NCBI RefSeq assembly: GCF_001689125.2
Contig: NZ_CP015405.2
Span: 3,664,501-3,728,500 of the forward strand
DNA from: Blautia pseudococcoides
GTDB lineage: Bacteria > Bacillota > Clostridia > Lachnospirales > Lachnospiraceae
Reading direction: 5' to 3'
DNA length: 64,000 nucleotides
In this document: positions 35,243-44,140 of the stretch, one piece after another
How positions within the stretch are numbered: position 1 is the first letter of the stretch
Layout: every line of letters starts with the position of its first letter
Translations under genes and position numbers: made by a program
Notes under the pieces: model-generated
Seen by the model: only the letters and a program-made list of their open reading frames with translations
Databases searched by the model: none
Told to the model about the DNA's origin: nothing

Positions 35243-35799
35243 TTATTCTTCTTAGCCTCTCTATAAAAATCATCAATACTTCTCCGAGAACTGTGCAAAT
35301 ATTTTTGGTCGAGAAGTTGACACATTTCCCAAGTGGTACGATACTGGTATGTAACATAATGAATATCCTTAATTTGAATTTGCCCCGTTCCCAATGCAGG
35401 ATTATAATTAATGTCTGTATCGCTTATAAATTTTAAATCATATGCATGATAATCTACAATGTCCATGATTCCATCAACAAGTCCACTTGTTCTATTTCTT
35501 TCAGAATAAACTCGATGTTTAATCGATAAGATAATAAACATAAAATCCGGATCTACTACAAACGCTGTCCTAATTCTTGCAAACGATGTAATATTAGGAC
35601 CTTTCCCACTATTCGGAATATCATCTGCAGTTGCTTTTACATCTACATTACCCGTAAGAACTCGTCCGGACTTTCTAAATTGCAAAATAATATCTGCCAT
35701 ACCAAGTCGTTCCTGTGCTTCAACATTAATAAGACAATATTCATTATCCTAATGATCTCTGATACCTGAAAACACTTCGCCAGCCCAAGCTTCAATCAT
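35227..35799 (-). pseudogene. PD-(D/E)xK restriction endonuclease with an amber codon at position 17
   Basis: Read from ATG at 35799 (overlapping the HTH stop as ATGA), the frame gives MIEAWAGEVFSGIRDH, then TAG at 35751-35749, then DNEYCLINVEAQERLGMADI and a 157-residue open remainder. GMADIIL followed by GNVDVKAT has the spacing of the catalytic D...(D/E)xK of PD-(D/E)xK nucleases. Only an internal ATG at 35700 could restart, and it would cut off part of the fold. The gene pairs with the overlapping methyltransferase. It is probably inactive unless the amber codon is suppressed. Confidence 0.7.
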
Positions 35800-35990
35800 T
35801 GGTCCGGTACCTTAAATTCCTTTGCCACACCTATGAGAATATCACTACTGACTGTTCTCGTTTCGCCGCTGACAATCCGGCTCAACTGGGAAGCGGAAAC
35901 GCCTATCTTCTCCGCAAGTTCCTTTTGTGTGATGTGGTTTCCGTTGCATAAATCAGAAATCCGCTGTCCGGGTGTTCCAGGTAAAGCCAT
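35796..35990 (-). CDS. Short XRE-type helix-turn-helix regulator
   Basis: This 64-residue protein consists almost only of an HTH domain (about residues 8-58; ITQKELAEKIGVSASQLSRI contains the turn). ATG at 35990 has GGAGGAGG upstream. It could be the controller of the restriction-modification locus. However, the sequence is very like the N terminus of longer regulators in Firmicute integrative elements, which suggests that it was cut short where the restriction-modification genes joined. Confidence 0.8.
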   Translation of the reverse strand: MALPGTPGQRISDLCNGNHITQKELAEKIGVSASQLSRIVSGETRTVSSDILIGVAKEFKVPDQ

Positions 35991-36218
35991 AGATACGCAC
36001 CTCCTCCGCATACATCCATTATACAGAATGATTGCAAAAATGCAACTTCCAAAGTGTAAACTTCATAAAATGCAATTCTCGCAAAATTCCGGGGATTGCA
36101 TTTTTTTCGTGTAGACTTAGGGTAGTTCATCGATGGACAGCACCTTGAAAACAGAATGACCGTCCGAAAAGGAATACCCCGGCTGGGAAGCACCGCAAGG
36201 CCGGACTTCGGGACCAAA

Positions 36219-36823
36219 TGAACTGCTACCCGTCAAGTGGACAATGAAATAATTTAGTTTCCAACGGCAATCGGTTGGCTTTGGCAAGCCAAGACTATGC
36301 CGCTAAGCACAACTCATATGATGCCCAGGCCGTGCTGGAGGCGCATGGAATTGTAATAGGTGATGTACTCCTGAATCATCCGGGCCAGCTCCTCCCGGCT
36401 GGTAAAACGTCTGCCATAGTAACGCTCACGCTTGAGGATCCCCCAAAAACCTTCCATGGGGCCGTTGTCGATGCACTTGCCAATACGCGACATACTCTGG
36501 GGCATGCCTGCCGCTGCCAGCTTGTCGTGGAACACACGGGTCGTATATTGGAATCCCCGGTCACTGTGAAAAAGGGGATGTGCTTCCGGGTTCGCCTCCA
36601 CCGCCTGATCGAAGGTATCGTATACCAATGCGCTGTCGTTGGAATCCCGAATTACAAAGGCAATCACCCTTCTGTCGCACAAATCCAGTATGGCGCTGAG
36701 GTAAATTTTGTGCACCGTCGGGCCAGCGTAATACTTGAACTCGGTGACATCCGTCAGCCATTTTTCGTTTGGCTTGTCCGCATGGAAGCGGCGGCCCAGC
36801 AGGTTCTCCGCGGTATGCTGCGG
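36219..36823 (-). mobile_element. IS3-family element fragment with transposase catalytic domain
   Basis: The frame 36314-36823 (minus) encodes an rve integrase core: WLTDVTEF, LFHSDRGFQYT and PMEGFWGILKRE supply the D, D and E of the catalytic triad. The N-terminal HTH/orfA part is missing, because the frame meets a recombinase gene fragment at about 36823-36840. A plausible IS end, TGAACTGCTACCCGTCAAG (from 36219), lies downstream; a partial inverted copy (GGGTAGTTCA) sits near 36120. No second full terminus was found, so the element is dead. Confidence 0.7.
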
Positions 36824-36839
36824 GGCGGAGGCCCGTTTT

Positions 36840-37226
36840 GTTAAGAAGTTGGGAAAGCACAAGACGCTGACGGGCAGAAAGAAAGCGGCAAAAGCCAACC
36901 CGAAAATCGCCGCCCTGCAAGTGGAGCTTCTCCATGTGGACAGCGAGATTAAAAAGCTAGTGGACAGTCTGACAGGCGCAAACAATGTCCTGCTCTCTTA
37001 TGTGCATGTAAAGATAGCGGAATTGGACTGGCACAAGCAGGAACTTGTGAAGCAAATAGCGGAGTTGACGGTGGAAGCCATCAGCCCGGAGCAGGTCAAT
37101 CAGATATCCGGCTACCTCGACACATGGGACAGCGTATCCTTTGACGATAAACGGCGGGTGGTGGATTTGATGATTACCACCGTAGCCGCCACAAGCGACA
37201 GCTTGAACATTACATGGAAAATCTGA
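36840..37226 (+). pseudogene. 3' fragment of a large serine recombinase
   Basis: An open frame without its own start encodes a charged coiled-coil (LLHVDSEIKKLVDSLTGANN) and the C-terminal segment YLDTWDSVSFDDKRRVVDLM, typical of the ends of large serine recombinases from Tn4451- or Tn1549-like elements. The catalytic N-terminal domain is absent. It abuts the IS3 fragment and marks the right boundary of the decayed mobile element. Confidence 0.7.
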
Positions 37227-37313
37227 CGGGCGGCACACCTCCCGTCAGACCGTTACCCTGTGTAGTCCCTTGTAAACTGCACTTTCCTAAATATTAACAC
37301 ATCCTCTTGATAG

Positions 37314-37358
37314 AAATAAAGTGCATAAGTTGTCTATTCAACTTACACACTTTATTTT
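37314..37358. terminator. Terminator at the end of the polysaccharide operon
   Basis: AAATAAAGTG..ATAAGTTG pairs with CAACTTA..CACTTTATTT around a 6-nt loop. T-rich sequence follows on both strands, so it can act in both directions. It lies 165 bp after the capA stop. Confidence 0.8.
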
Positions 37359-37522
37359 ACACTCCCTAAATTACCGCCCATCTTGCAATCCTATGCCCTC
37401 CACATAGCCACTTAAAGTTCAATCTAAGTATTATTGGCAAAACCCCAAATTCATACATAGTAATACTCCTAATATGTAATAAAACGTAATATAACCCCAT
37501 ATCCTTCACAATAATCTTGTCT

Positions 37523-38737
37523 TTACAAGAGATACTCTTGCATTACTGCTACGTTCTCTAACTGCATTCCTGTAATCCGGTTATAAACCCTATCAATCTC
37601 TTTTTGCAGTTTAATTGAATAATTGTTCTTAGCCCATTTTTCAATCGGATAAACAATAACTTTATGAGTATCGTCTTCTGCAATTCTTAAAATAGAAAAT
37701 GTAACCTTTACTATTTTTTTACTGTGTTCATCTATGTATACATGTAATGCCATAGAATATTCTGGTAAACTATCATGAACAATATAATCTGCACTCACAG
37801 ACAAATTAAAACTTCCTAATGAATACGCCGCAATACACTTTTCTAATACACGCGCCTTATGTATTACATGAGGATGGTTTCCAACAATTATATCAACGCC
37901 ATTTTTTCTTAAAAAATCGACTATAAACTCTGAATACTCTCCTGGCACCTCATTAAATTGTCCTCCTATGTGTGGACATACTACAACTACATCCGCTTTT
38001 TCTTTAGCCCTGGTAATATCGCTTTTTACCATTTCCAAATAATTGTTCTCTATATCTCCATACTGTATTTTATCTATATATGGCTTAAAATAGGCAATAC
38101 CAAGACGCAACTTAGTTCTGTTGATTAAACGGTTTATTATTCTTTTTTGTCTAGCTGTAAGGTGAGATAGTAAAAAACCCTTAAATCCTTTTTGATGCTT
38201 TGTATTATCTATTTGCTGCCTTAAAATCCCAACTAAATAATCATTATCATTGTCTAACACAACGCCTGTATTAGCCTCGTTAGTTCCATAGGTATATGAT
38301 AGAACTGCCATTTTTAGATTGCCCATAGAAATAACTTTAATATTATCTCTATCAATTTGACTGGTATAAGTTCCAGAATGCTCTATACCATTTTCATCCA
38401 AAACAGCCAACGTTCTTTTCAAACCGGTTATCCCTTGATCCAGACAATGATTGTTTGCAGTTGTCACACAATTAATGCCGCCATCTTTTATTGCCTCAAT
38501 CAGCTGATCGGGTGAATTATATAATAAAAATTCATTTTTAAAATCATTACTGCTTCCGGCACAAACCGTTTCAAGGTTAGCAATCACATAATCTGATTGA
38601 GCTAGAAAAGGTTTTACTTCTGAAAATACTTCTTTAAAATTGTATTTCCCTTCAGCTGATCGGGAACTTTCCAACAGAGGCCGATCACATGTTATATCAC
38701 CCAAAAACGTAATTTTTTTAATACATTCTGTACCCAT
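37523..38737 (-). CDS. CapA-family protein (metallophosphatase-like)
   Basis: This 404-residue protein is last in the polysaccharide operon. It has CapA/PgsA-type metallophosphatase motifs: FLGDITCDRP near the start, TTANNHCLDQG near residue 95, and GNHPHVIHKA near 285. Unlike B. subtilis PgsA it has no N-terminal membrane segment. In poly-gamma-glutamate systems CapA aids polymer synthesis or export; here, with no CapB/C, it more likely hydrolyses or transfers on an amino-acid-bearing glycan. ATG follows AGGGG and comes directly after wzx. Confidence 0.88.
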   Translation of the reverse strand: MGTECIKKITFLGDITCDRPLLESSRSAEGKYNFKEVFSEVKPFLAQSDYVIANLETVCAGSSNDFKNEFLLYNSPDQLIEAIKDGGINCVTTANNHCLDQGITGLKRTLAVLDENGIEHSGTYTSQIDRDNIKVISMGNLKMAVLSYTYGTNEANTGVVLDNDNDYLVGILRQQIDNTKHQKGFKGFLLSHLTARQKRIINRLINRTKLRLGIAYFKPYIDKIQYGDIENNYLEMVKSDITRAKEKADVVVVCPHIGGQFNEVPGEYSEFIVDFLRKNGVDIIVGNHPHVIHKARVLEKCIAAYSLGSFNLSVSADYIVHDSLPEYSMALHVYIDEHSKKIVKVTFSILRIAEDDTHKVIVYPIEKWAKNNYSIKLQKEIDRVYNRITGMQLENVAVMQEYLL

Positions 38738-38738
38738 T

Positions 38739-40169
38739 TTACCCCTCTTTCCTTTTCTGCCTATTCATGCATCTTTGTATTAGATTACGTTTGCTGTATA
38801 TGGTAATAAGGAAAGTAATTATCATTAGTAACAAAATCCCATATCTGAGCACTGGTAAGCTGTATAGCAATAAAGCAAGCGGTATACACAAAACGACCAG
38901 CCCCAGTCCCCCAAATATTATTTTCCGACTAAAGATTGTTTTATATCCCAACTTTTTTATTGTATGATAATGAATAAAAAATAATACAACATATCCAACT
39001 AAGGTTGTGTATCCAGCGGCAACATATCCAAACACAGGTATTGTCAAATAATTCAATGCGATATTTACAATTGCTGCAATCGTCGTTCCAATTGCCACCA
39101 TTTTCATTTTCTTTTCATAAAATTCCACTTGCACATACATCGTATATGCAAACTGAAAAGCGCATCCAACAAGCAGAGAAGGCAACACATAAATCCCATC
39201 CAGATATTGTCTACCACCAAGAATCAATACAATTTCTGGTGCCGCTAAAAGGATTACAATCATAAGTGTAATAAAAAGCCCGAAATATGGTATTGCTGCC
39301 TTTTTTATTGCCTCTTTATTTTGTGCTTTCAAAGAATCAAGAAACCAAGGAGCCCACGCCTTATTCATAGAATCAATCAAAATAGCAACAATACTAGCAA
39401 GTATATGCGCAATACTATAGATAGCAGTGTATTCTGCACCAGCTAATTTTGTAATCATAATTCGATCAGACGAACTAAGCACCGTCATAGAAAGCAGGTG
39501 AGGGACTAATGGAAGGCTTAAAAGCAACCCATACTTATAATATGGCAAATAAACCTTTTTGCCTCTTTTGGCAACCAAAACATACAAAACTATTCCTATG
39601 AAAATATACGGCACATACTGGCCATAGACTCTGGCATCCAGCTTATTCCTCATTGTAATCACAAGAAACAGCGATAGTATACATGAACCGACAACACCAA
39701 TACCTGTCAAAATTGAGAATGTCTTATATCTATAATGTGCTCTTTCAATTGTAATAAATACATAAAACCCTTGGGCAGTAAACAAATATATAAACAAAAT
39801 AAAAAAATATTTCCCATCAATCCCCATAAGATTAGATAAGAAATCTCGAAATAACATTGTAACTGCAAACAAACCTATTGTTATAATAGATTCTAATGTT
39901 AGCATGGAAAAGGCATATCGCTCCAAATCATTTTCATAATCTAATTTTGCTCTAATAATTGATGTATATAAATCACATGCTGTTAGAATAAACAAGATGG
40001 AAACCCAACTGGTTATATTATTAAATTCACCATACTCTGCCTTTGTCAAAATACGTGCAAATATAGGTGTTGTAATAAAGGCAACTGACCTGAATGCAAA
40101 ATTACTGACTGTATACCACAGGCCAGATTTCACAACTATATTTGCAGAAACTTTCTTTTCCATTTCCAT
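38739..40169 (-). CDS. Polysaccharide flippase (Wzx-like, MATE/MOP superfamily)
   Basis: This 476-residue protein has about 14 hydrophobic segments and the family N terminus (VKSGLWYTVSNFAFRSVAFI, TPIFARILTKAEYGEFN). It should flip lipid-linked repeat units across the membrane before Wzy polymerises them. It lies between wzy and capA with 1 bp to capA. The gene is clearly AT-richer than the core genes at the window ends. Confidence 0.93.
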   Translation of the reverse strand: MEMEKKVSANIVVKSGLWYTVSNFAFRSVAFITTPIFARILTKAEYGEFNNITSWVSILFILTACDLYTSIIRAKLDYENDLERYAFSMLTLESIITIGLFAVTMLFRDFLSNLMGIDGKYFFILFIYLFTAQGFYVFITIERAHYRYKTFSILTGIGVVGSCILSLFLVITMRNKLDARVYGQYVPYIFIGIVLYVLVAKRGKKVYLPYYKYGLLLSLPLVPHLLSMTVLSSSDRIMITKLAGAEYTAIYSIAHILASIVAILIDSMNKAWAPWFLDSLKAQNKEAIKKAAIPYFGLFITLMIVILLAAPEIVLILGGRQYLDGIYVLPSLLVGCAFQFAYTMYVQVEFYEKKMKMVAIGTTIAAIVNIALNYLTIPVFGYVAAGYTTLVGYVVLFFIHYHTIKKLGYKTIFSRKIIFGGLGLVVLCIPLALLLYSLPVLRYGILLLMIITFLITIYSKRNLIQRCMNRQKRKEG

Positions 40170-40189
40170 CCTATCTCCATCCCTTACAT

Positions 40190-41473
40190 CTATTTTCTAT
40201 AATTCATCTTACTACATTTTTTTAATTGAAAATATTTATGGGCAATTGCAGCTGCTGCCCAGAATTCCATAACATACCATACCGACAATGATAAGAACAA
40301 TTGGCAGGATATGGAGAAAAATATAATAAATAATTCTCTCCATTCTTTATCTTTACAAAACCCTATCATCCTTATGGACTGAATAATCAAAAAAACACAT
40401 AATGCAATGCCAACTACTCCAAAACTACAGACCAACTCCAAAATTATATTATGAGAATAACCAACATAGTGAAGTCCATATACAAATTGTCTATCACCAA
40501 ACACCCCATAACCAAATGGTCCACCATCCTGTATTGCAGCAATTACTCTTGCCCATATTAATGTTCGCCCTGAATCATTTGAAATCTCTCCACTTGACAG
40601 CATTTGTAATGTTCTTGATTCCAATCCCATTGATGATAGAACCTCAACAAATACAGATAACAACATATTTCCAAATAAGGCAAAAACAACTCCTATTACA
40701 ACGATTCCTGCGATTTTAGCTGCTTTCCAAGATACATCTTTGCTATCTAAAATATTACTTATAAACATCAGCGCAACAAATATAATAGGTACTATCAAGG
40801 CACCACGTGATCCATTTGTTAAAATTGTGACAAATCCAATCATGCTCAGAATCAATGTAACCCAATTTTTTTCTCTTATATAAAAATATAACAAAAGAAT
40901 TGCCGGAAGTAACATCTCATACCCAAATGTGAGGCTATAGGTACGTTGAACCGTCTGACCCAAAGAATTCACATCTTCCCAATATCCCCTGGACATAGCT
41001 GGCAATAATTCCACCAACATTAAATAGCTAAAATCCATATATGCAAACTTCTTCAATGTTCTTAATATGTCTTCCGGATTATCCAATAAACTAAAAAAAA
41101 GAAATGCATATATTGCACAGTCAGGTCTAAATACTCGGATAAGACCATAATCTACTCTTGTAAAATATTGTTTATATTCTGGATGATACATCAATGTTAT
41201 TAAAAAAGTTGCAACAACTACTGCATATAGAAGCAAAAAAGATATATATATTCGACTTGTAATCTTCGGCATTCTAATTAAAAACAATATCACCGGCACT
41301 GATGCAATACACGATAATATAAAATTTCTAAAAAAGCCAGTATCAAACCCCATTCTGCTCAGTGTAAATCTCGCTACAGTCAGAAAGAATAGCTGAGACA
41401 AATACAATAAAAGCAGTCTGGAATAATAATCAGATTTACGAACTCTAATTTTTAATAATTTTCTATTATTCAT
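40190..41473 (-). CDS. O-antigen/capsule polymerase (Wzy-like)
   Basis: This 427-residue protein has about 11-12 membrane segments and a large external loop. The TNGSRGALIVPIIF block near residue 220 and the GYSHNIILELVCSFGVVG segment near 330 match the O-antigen ligase/polymerase superfamily. It should join repeat units outside the membrane. It overlaps the threonine aldolase gene by 8 bp, so the two are translated together. Confidence 0.9.
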   Translation of the reverse strand: MNNRKLLKIRVRKSDYYSRLLLLYLSQLFFLTVARFTLSRMGFDTGFFRNFILSCIASVPVILFLIRMPKITSRIYISFLLLYAVVVATFLITLMYHPEYKQYFTRVDYGLIRVFRPDCAIYAFLFFSLLDNPEDILRTLKKFAYMDFSYLMLVELLPAMSRGYWEDVNSLGQTVQRTYSLTFGYEMLLPAILLLYFYIREKNWVTLILSMIGFVTILTNGSRGALIVPIIFVALMFISNILDSKDVSWKAAKIAGIVVIGVVFALFGNMLLSVFVEVLSSMGLESRTLQMLSSGEISNDSGRTLIWARVIAAIQDGGPFGYGVFGDRQFVYGLHYVGYSHNIILELVCSFGVVGIALCVFLIIQSIRMIGFCKDKEWRELFIIFFSISCQLFLSLSVWYVMEFWAAAAIAHKYFQLKKCSKMNYRK

Positions 41474-42506
41474 GATAAATCTCTTCTTTTAATCGTTTTA
41501 AAAATAGTTCTACATCGCACTTTTTAGTGGCCCAGCTTGTTACCAATCGAATCCCAGTCCTTTGCTCATCAATTATACTGATTATCTCATAAGCAAACTC
41601 TTCATTTAACTTATCTAGTACGCTATTTTTTAGTATTGGAAACAATTGATTAGACGGACTATCTACAGTAAAATCAATCCCTAATTCTATTAGTCCTTTT
41701 TTTAAATGTTTAGCCATCTCATTTTGATGTTTCCCTATTCGCTCGTAAAGGTTATTGCTCATAAGTATTTCAAACTGCAGCCCTAAAAGCCAGCCTTTTG
41801 CCAACATTCCTCCGCGTTGCTTTGCAATATATCTAAACTCATTCTTAAGAGAATCATTTATTATAACAAGTGCCTCTCCAAATAAAGCACCATTCTTTGT
41901 TCCACCGATATAAAAAGCATCACATAATTCTGCCATTTCTAAAAGAGTCACATCGGAACAATCCAATGCACTTGCAAGTCTGGCCCCATCACAATATAAA
42001 AGAAGATTATACTTATCACATATCCGTCTTAATTCACGCAATTCATTCACAGTATACACTGTGCCAACCTCTGTTGTTTGACTAATATAGACCATACGAG
42101 GCTTCACACACAAAATCCCAGCATGATCCCAATGCTGCGGCCCACAAGCCTCTTCTATATCTTGTGGTGTAACCTTCCCGGCGCAACCTTTTACCTCAAT
42201 ACATTTATGTCCTGTGCTTTCAACTGCACCCGTTTCATGAATACAAATATGTCCGGTAGGAACTGCAATAATCGCTTCGTGCGGCCTTAAAAAAGCACAA
42301 GCCGCAATTAAATTTGTCTGTGTCCCACCCATCAGAATCTGAATTTCTGCATCTTCCTTTTTTATCTTCTTACGAATAAGTTTAGCTGCCCTTTCTGTAT
42401 GCTCATCCCCAGAATAGGCAACATTTCCTTCTAAATTAGTTTCTATAAGGGCATTCAATATATCTGGATGTGCGTTTTCACTGTAATCATTTACAAAACT
42501 AATCAT
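41466..42506 (-). CDS. Low-specificity threonine aldolase family PLP enzyme
   Basis: This 346-residue fold-type I PLP enzyme belongs to the beta-eliminating lyase/threonine aldolase group. MISFVNDYSENAHPDIL is the usual N terminus, YCDGARLASAL is near residue 170, and the PLP lysine lies in YIGGTKNGALFGEA near residue 197. It would split or form beta-hydroxy amino acids (threonine, serine analogues). In a capsule operon it probably supplies glycine, acetaldehyde or an unusual hydroxy amino acid for decoration. RBS is GGAGG. Confidence 0.9.
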   Translation of the reverse strand: MISFVNDYSENAHPDILNALIETNLEGNVAYSGDEHTERAAKLIRKKIKKEDAEIQILMGGTQTNLIAACAFLRPHEAIIAVPTGHICIHETGAVESTGHKCIEVKGCAGKVTPQDIEEACGPQHWDHAGILCVKPRMVYISQTTEVGTVYTVNELRELRRICDKYNLLLYCDGARLASALDCSDVTLLEMAELCDAFYIGGTKNGALFGEALVIINDSLKNEFRYIAKQRGGMLAKGWLLGLQFEILMSNNLYERIGKHQNEMAKHLKKGLIELGIDFTVDSPSNQLFPILKNSVLDKLNEEFAYEIISIIDEQRTGIRLVTSWATKKCDVELFLKRLKEEIYHE

Positions 42507-42544
42507 ATCTTGTCCTCCAACACAATCTCACTCTGATAAGCTAT

Positions 42545-43552
42545 TTATGTGCAATTATTCAACTTACGAATCCCCCTAAGGTATTTTTCATAATATGGCC
42601 ATCTTCCTTCTTTGGTGGTTATTTGTTCGGCATCTGGATCCGCACCAGGATTACCTTCTACTAAGGCAATTTCATAATCATTTGTTATTACAATATCCCA
42701 TCCAATATACCTCATATCCGGGAATTCAAGCGCAGCCTTTTTTACCGTATCCACAACCTCCTTCCAGATTGGAATCTGAAAACCAACGATTTTCTTTTTT
42801 GAATCTGGATGTAAAATGTGACGGTCATTATTTTTATCAACGCCCAATGTACATACGATCCCTGTAATTGGATCAATATATGCACAAATTCCTTGATGAT
42901 GAAAATTATCTGCTATACGCCCTTTACGCCCAACACGCAAAAGCCCACCCATAATTTCCACTTTTCCATCAGCTCGAACAATCGAAACCACTCGCAGTGT
43001 ATTTATAGATGTATCATTAAATTCCATCATTTCACTGCATTGCGTCAATGTCTCCTCGCACAATATTTCTCTTCTTCGATAATCCTCATACAATTTATGT
43101 AAATCTTCAATATCCTTGACAAAAACCTTTTCAACCCCAGTACCAAACATTCCATCTGGCTGCTTTGCAAAAAAGCTGTCTTTCGTCTTAATAAACTCGG
43201 CAAATTTTTCGTATGATGTATTCTTTACATCCATCCAATCCCGGTGTAAATAATTGAAAAATGCCTTGTCAAATTCCGGCTTTTGGTCAAATATATAACG
43301 ATGTTTGGGATTGTTACATACTCGCATTATTTCTAATAATTTCCCATGAACAACATATTTTTTTCTCTCACGTCTTGTTTTGGAATAAAAATCATATTGG
43401 ATATAATCTAACAAATAAACTCCATGAAACCGATACTCAATAGCAAAATCCATTAAAATTATCATCTTTTTTAATACAGATGCTTTCGGATCAATGTTTA
43501 CCTCAACCTCTTTAAAAAGGCGTTTACATTTTTGAAACATAGTTTCATTCAT
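42545..43552 (-). CDS. Sugar-transfer-associated ATP-grasp protein (first copy)
   Basis: This 335-residue protein belongs to the ATP-grasp group found in polysaccharide loci (ATPgrasp_ST). Visible marks are INTLRVVSIVRADGKVEI near residue 190, GGLLRVGRKGRIADNFHHQG, and the metal-binding end VEGNPGADPDAEQ near 310. ATP-grasp enzymes join a carboxylate to an amine or thiol through an acyl-phosphate; here they probably link an amino acid to a sugar. ATG has GGAGAG upstream. It is related to the product at 45.2-46.3 kb. Confidence 0.88.
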   Translation of the reverse strand: MNETMFQKCKRLFKEVEVNIDPKASVLKKMIILMDFAIEYRFHGVYLLDYIQYDFYSKTRRERKKYVVHGKLLEIMRVCNNPKHRYIFDQKPEFDKAFFNYLHRDWMDVKNTSYEKFAEFIKTKDSFFAKQPDGMFGTGVEKVFVKDIEDLHKLYEDYRRREILCEETLTQCSEMMEFNDTSINTLRVVSIVRADGKVEIMGGLLRVGRKGRIADNFHHQGICAYIDPITGIVCTLGVDKNNDRHILHPDSKKKIVGFQIPIWKEVVDTVKKAALEFPDMRYIGWDIVITNDYEIALVEGNPGADPDAEQITTKEGRWPYYEKYLRGIRKLNNCT

Positions 43553-43566
43553 AAATTAAACTCTCC

Positions 43567-44127
43567 TTACATTCTTCCCCTATGGAATAGTTCCCACATT
43601 AAATCCTCACATTCTTGTGATACAAATTGTTTAGCATTATTAGCAGGGTATTCAATGTGAAACATCCTACGCTTTTCAGCAAAGTCCTCGAAATTACCAA
43701 TAACTCTTGCCGGTACTCCCCCCACTATAGAATTATCGGGCACGTCCCGGTTCACCAGTGATCCTGCAGCAATAACAACATTGTTTCCAACTTTCACATC
43801 ATACAAAATCAGCACATCAGAACCAATAAACACGTTATCTCCAATTTCTATACATCCAATCTTCTCTTCAAATCTAGCTTCATCCCATTTCTTCCAGCCA
43901 TTTAGCATAAAATGGCATACGTCATGCGTAATAAACGACACACCAGACGCCATCCATACATTATTACCAATACTGATCAATCGTGAATACAAAGGTATCT
44001 TACGGGAAGTTATCATGACTTTTTCACCCATACTGTGAAAGACGCCTTTCTTCCTCATATAGTCTGCTCGTTTCATTGGGGAACGCATAAAGAACATTCT
44101 TAACATTAAAAAATATCTCGTATTCAC
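43567..44127 (-). CDS. Left-handed beta-helix acyltransferase (WecD/LbetaH, hexapeptide repeat)
   Basis: This 186-residue acetyl- or acyltransferase has hexapeptide turns visible from about residue 48 to 155 (ISIGNNVWMASGVSF, IEIGDNVFIGSDVLI, VKVGNNVVIAAGSLV) ending VPARVIG. It probably O- or N-acetylates a sugar or its amino-acid substituent. Two in-frame GTG codons are possible starts; I prefer 44127 because AGGAGG is 8 bp ahead, whereas the GTG at 44133 is too close. Confidence 0.88.
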   Translation of the reverse strand: MNTRYFLMLRMFFMRSPMKRADYMRKKGVFHSMGEKVMITSRKIPLYSRLISIGNNVWMASGVSFITHDVCHFMLNGWKKWDEARFEEKIGCIEIGDNVFIGSDVLILYDVKVGNNVVIAAGSLVNRDVPDNSIVGGVPARVIGNFEDFAEKRRMFHIEYPANNAKQFVSQECEDLMWELFHRGRM

Positions 44128-44140
44128 CGACACGTCCTCC

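Noticed and set aside
36275-36844. 189-codon plus-strand frame over the IS3 fragment
   Set aside because: It is antisense to the DDE catalytic domain, which carries the family motifs.
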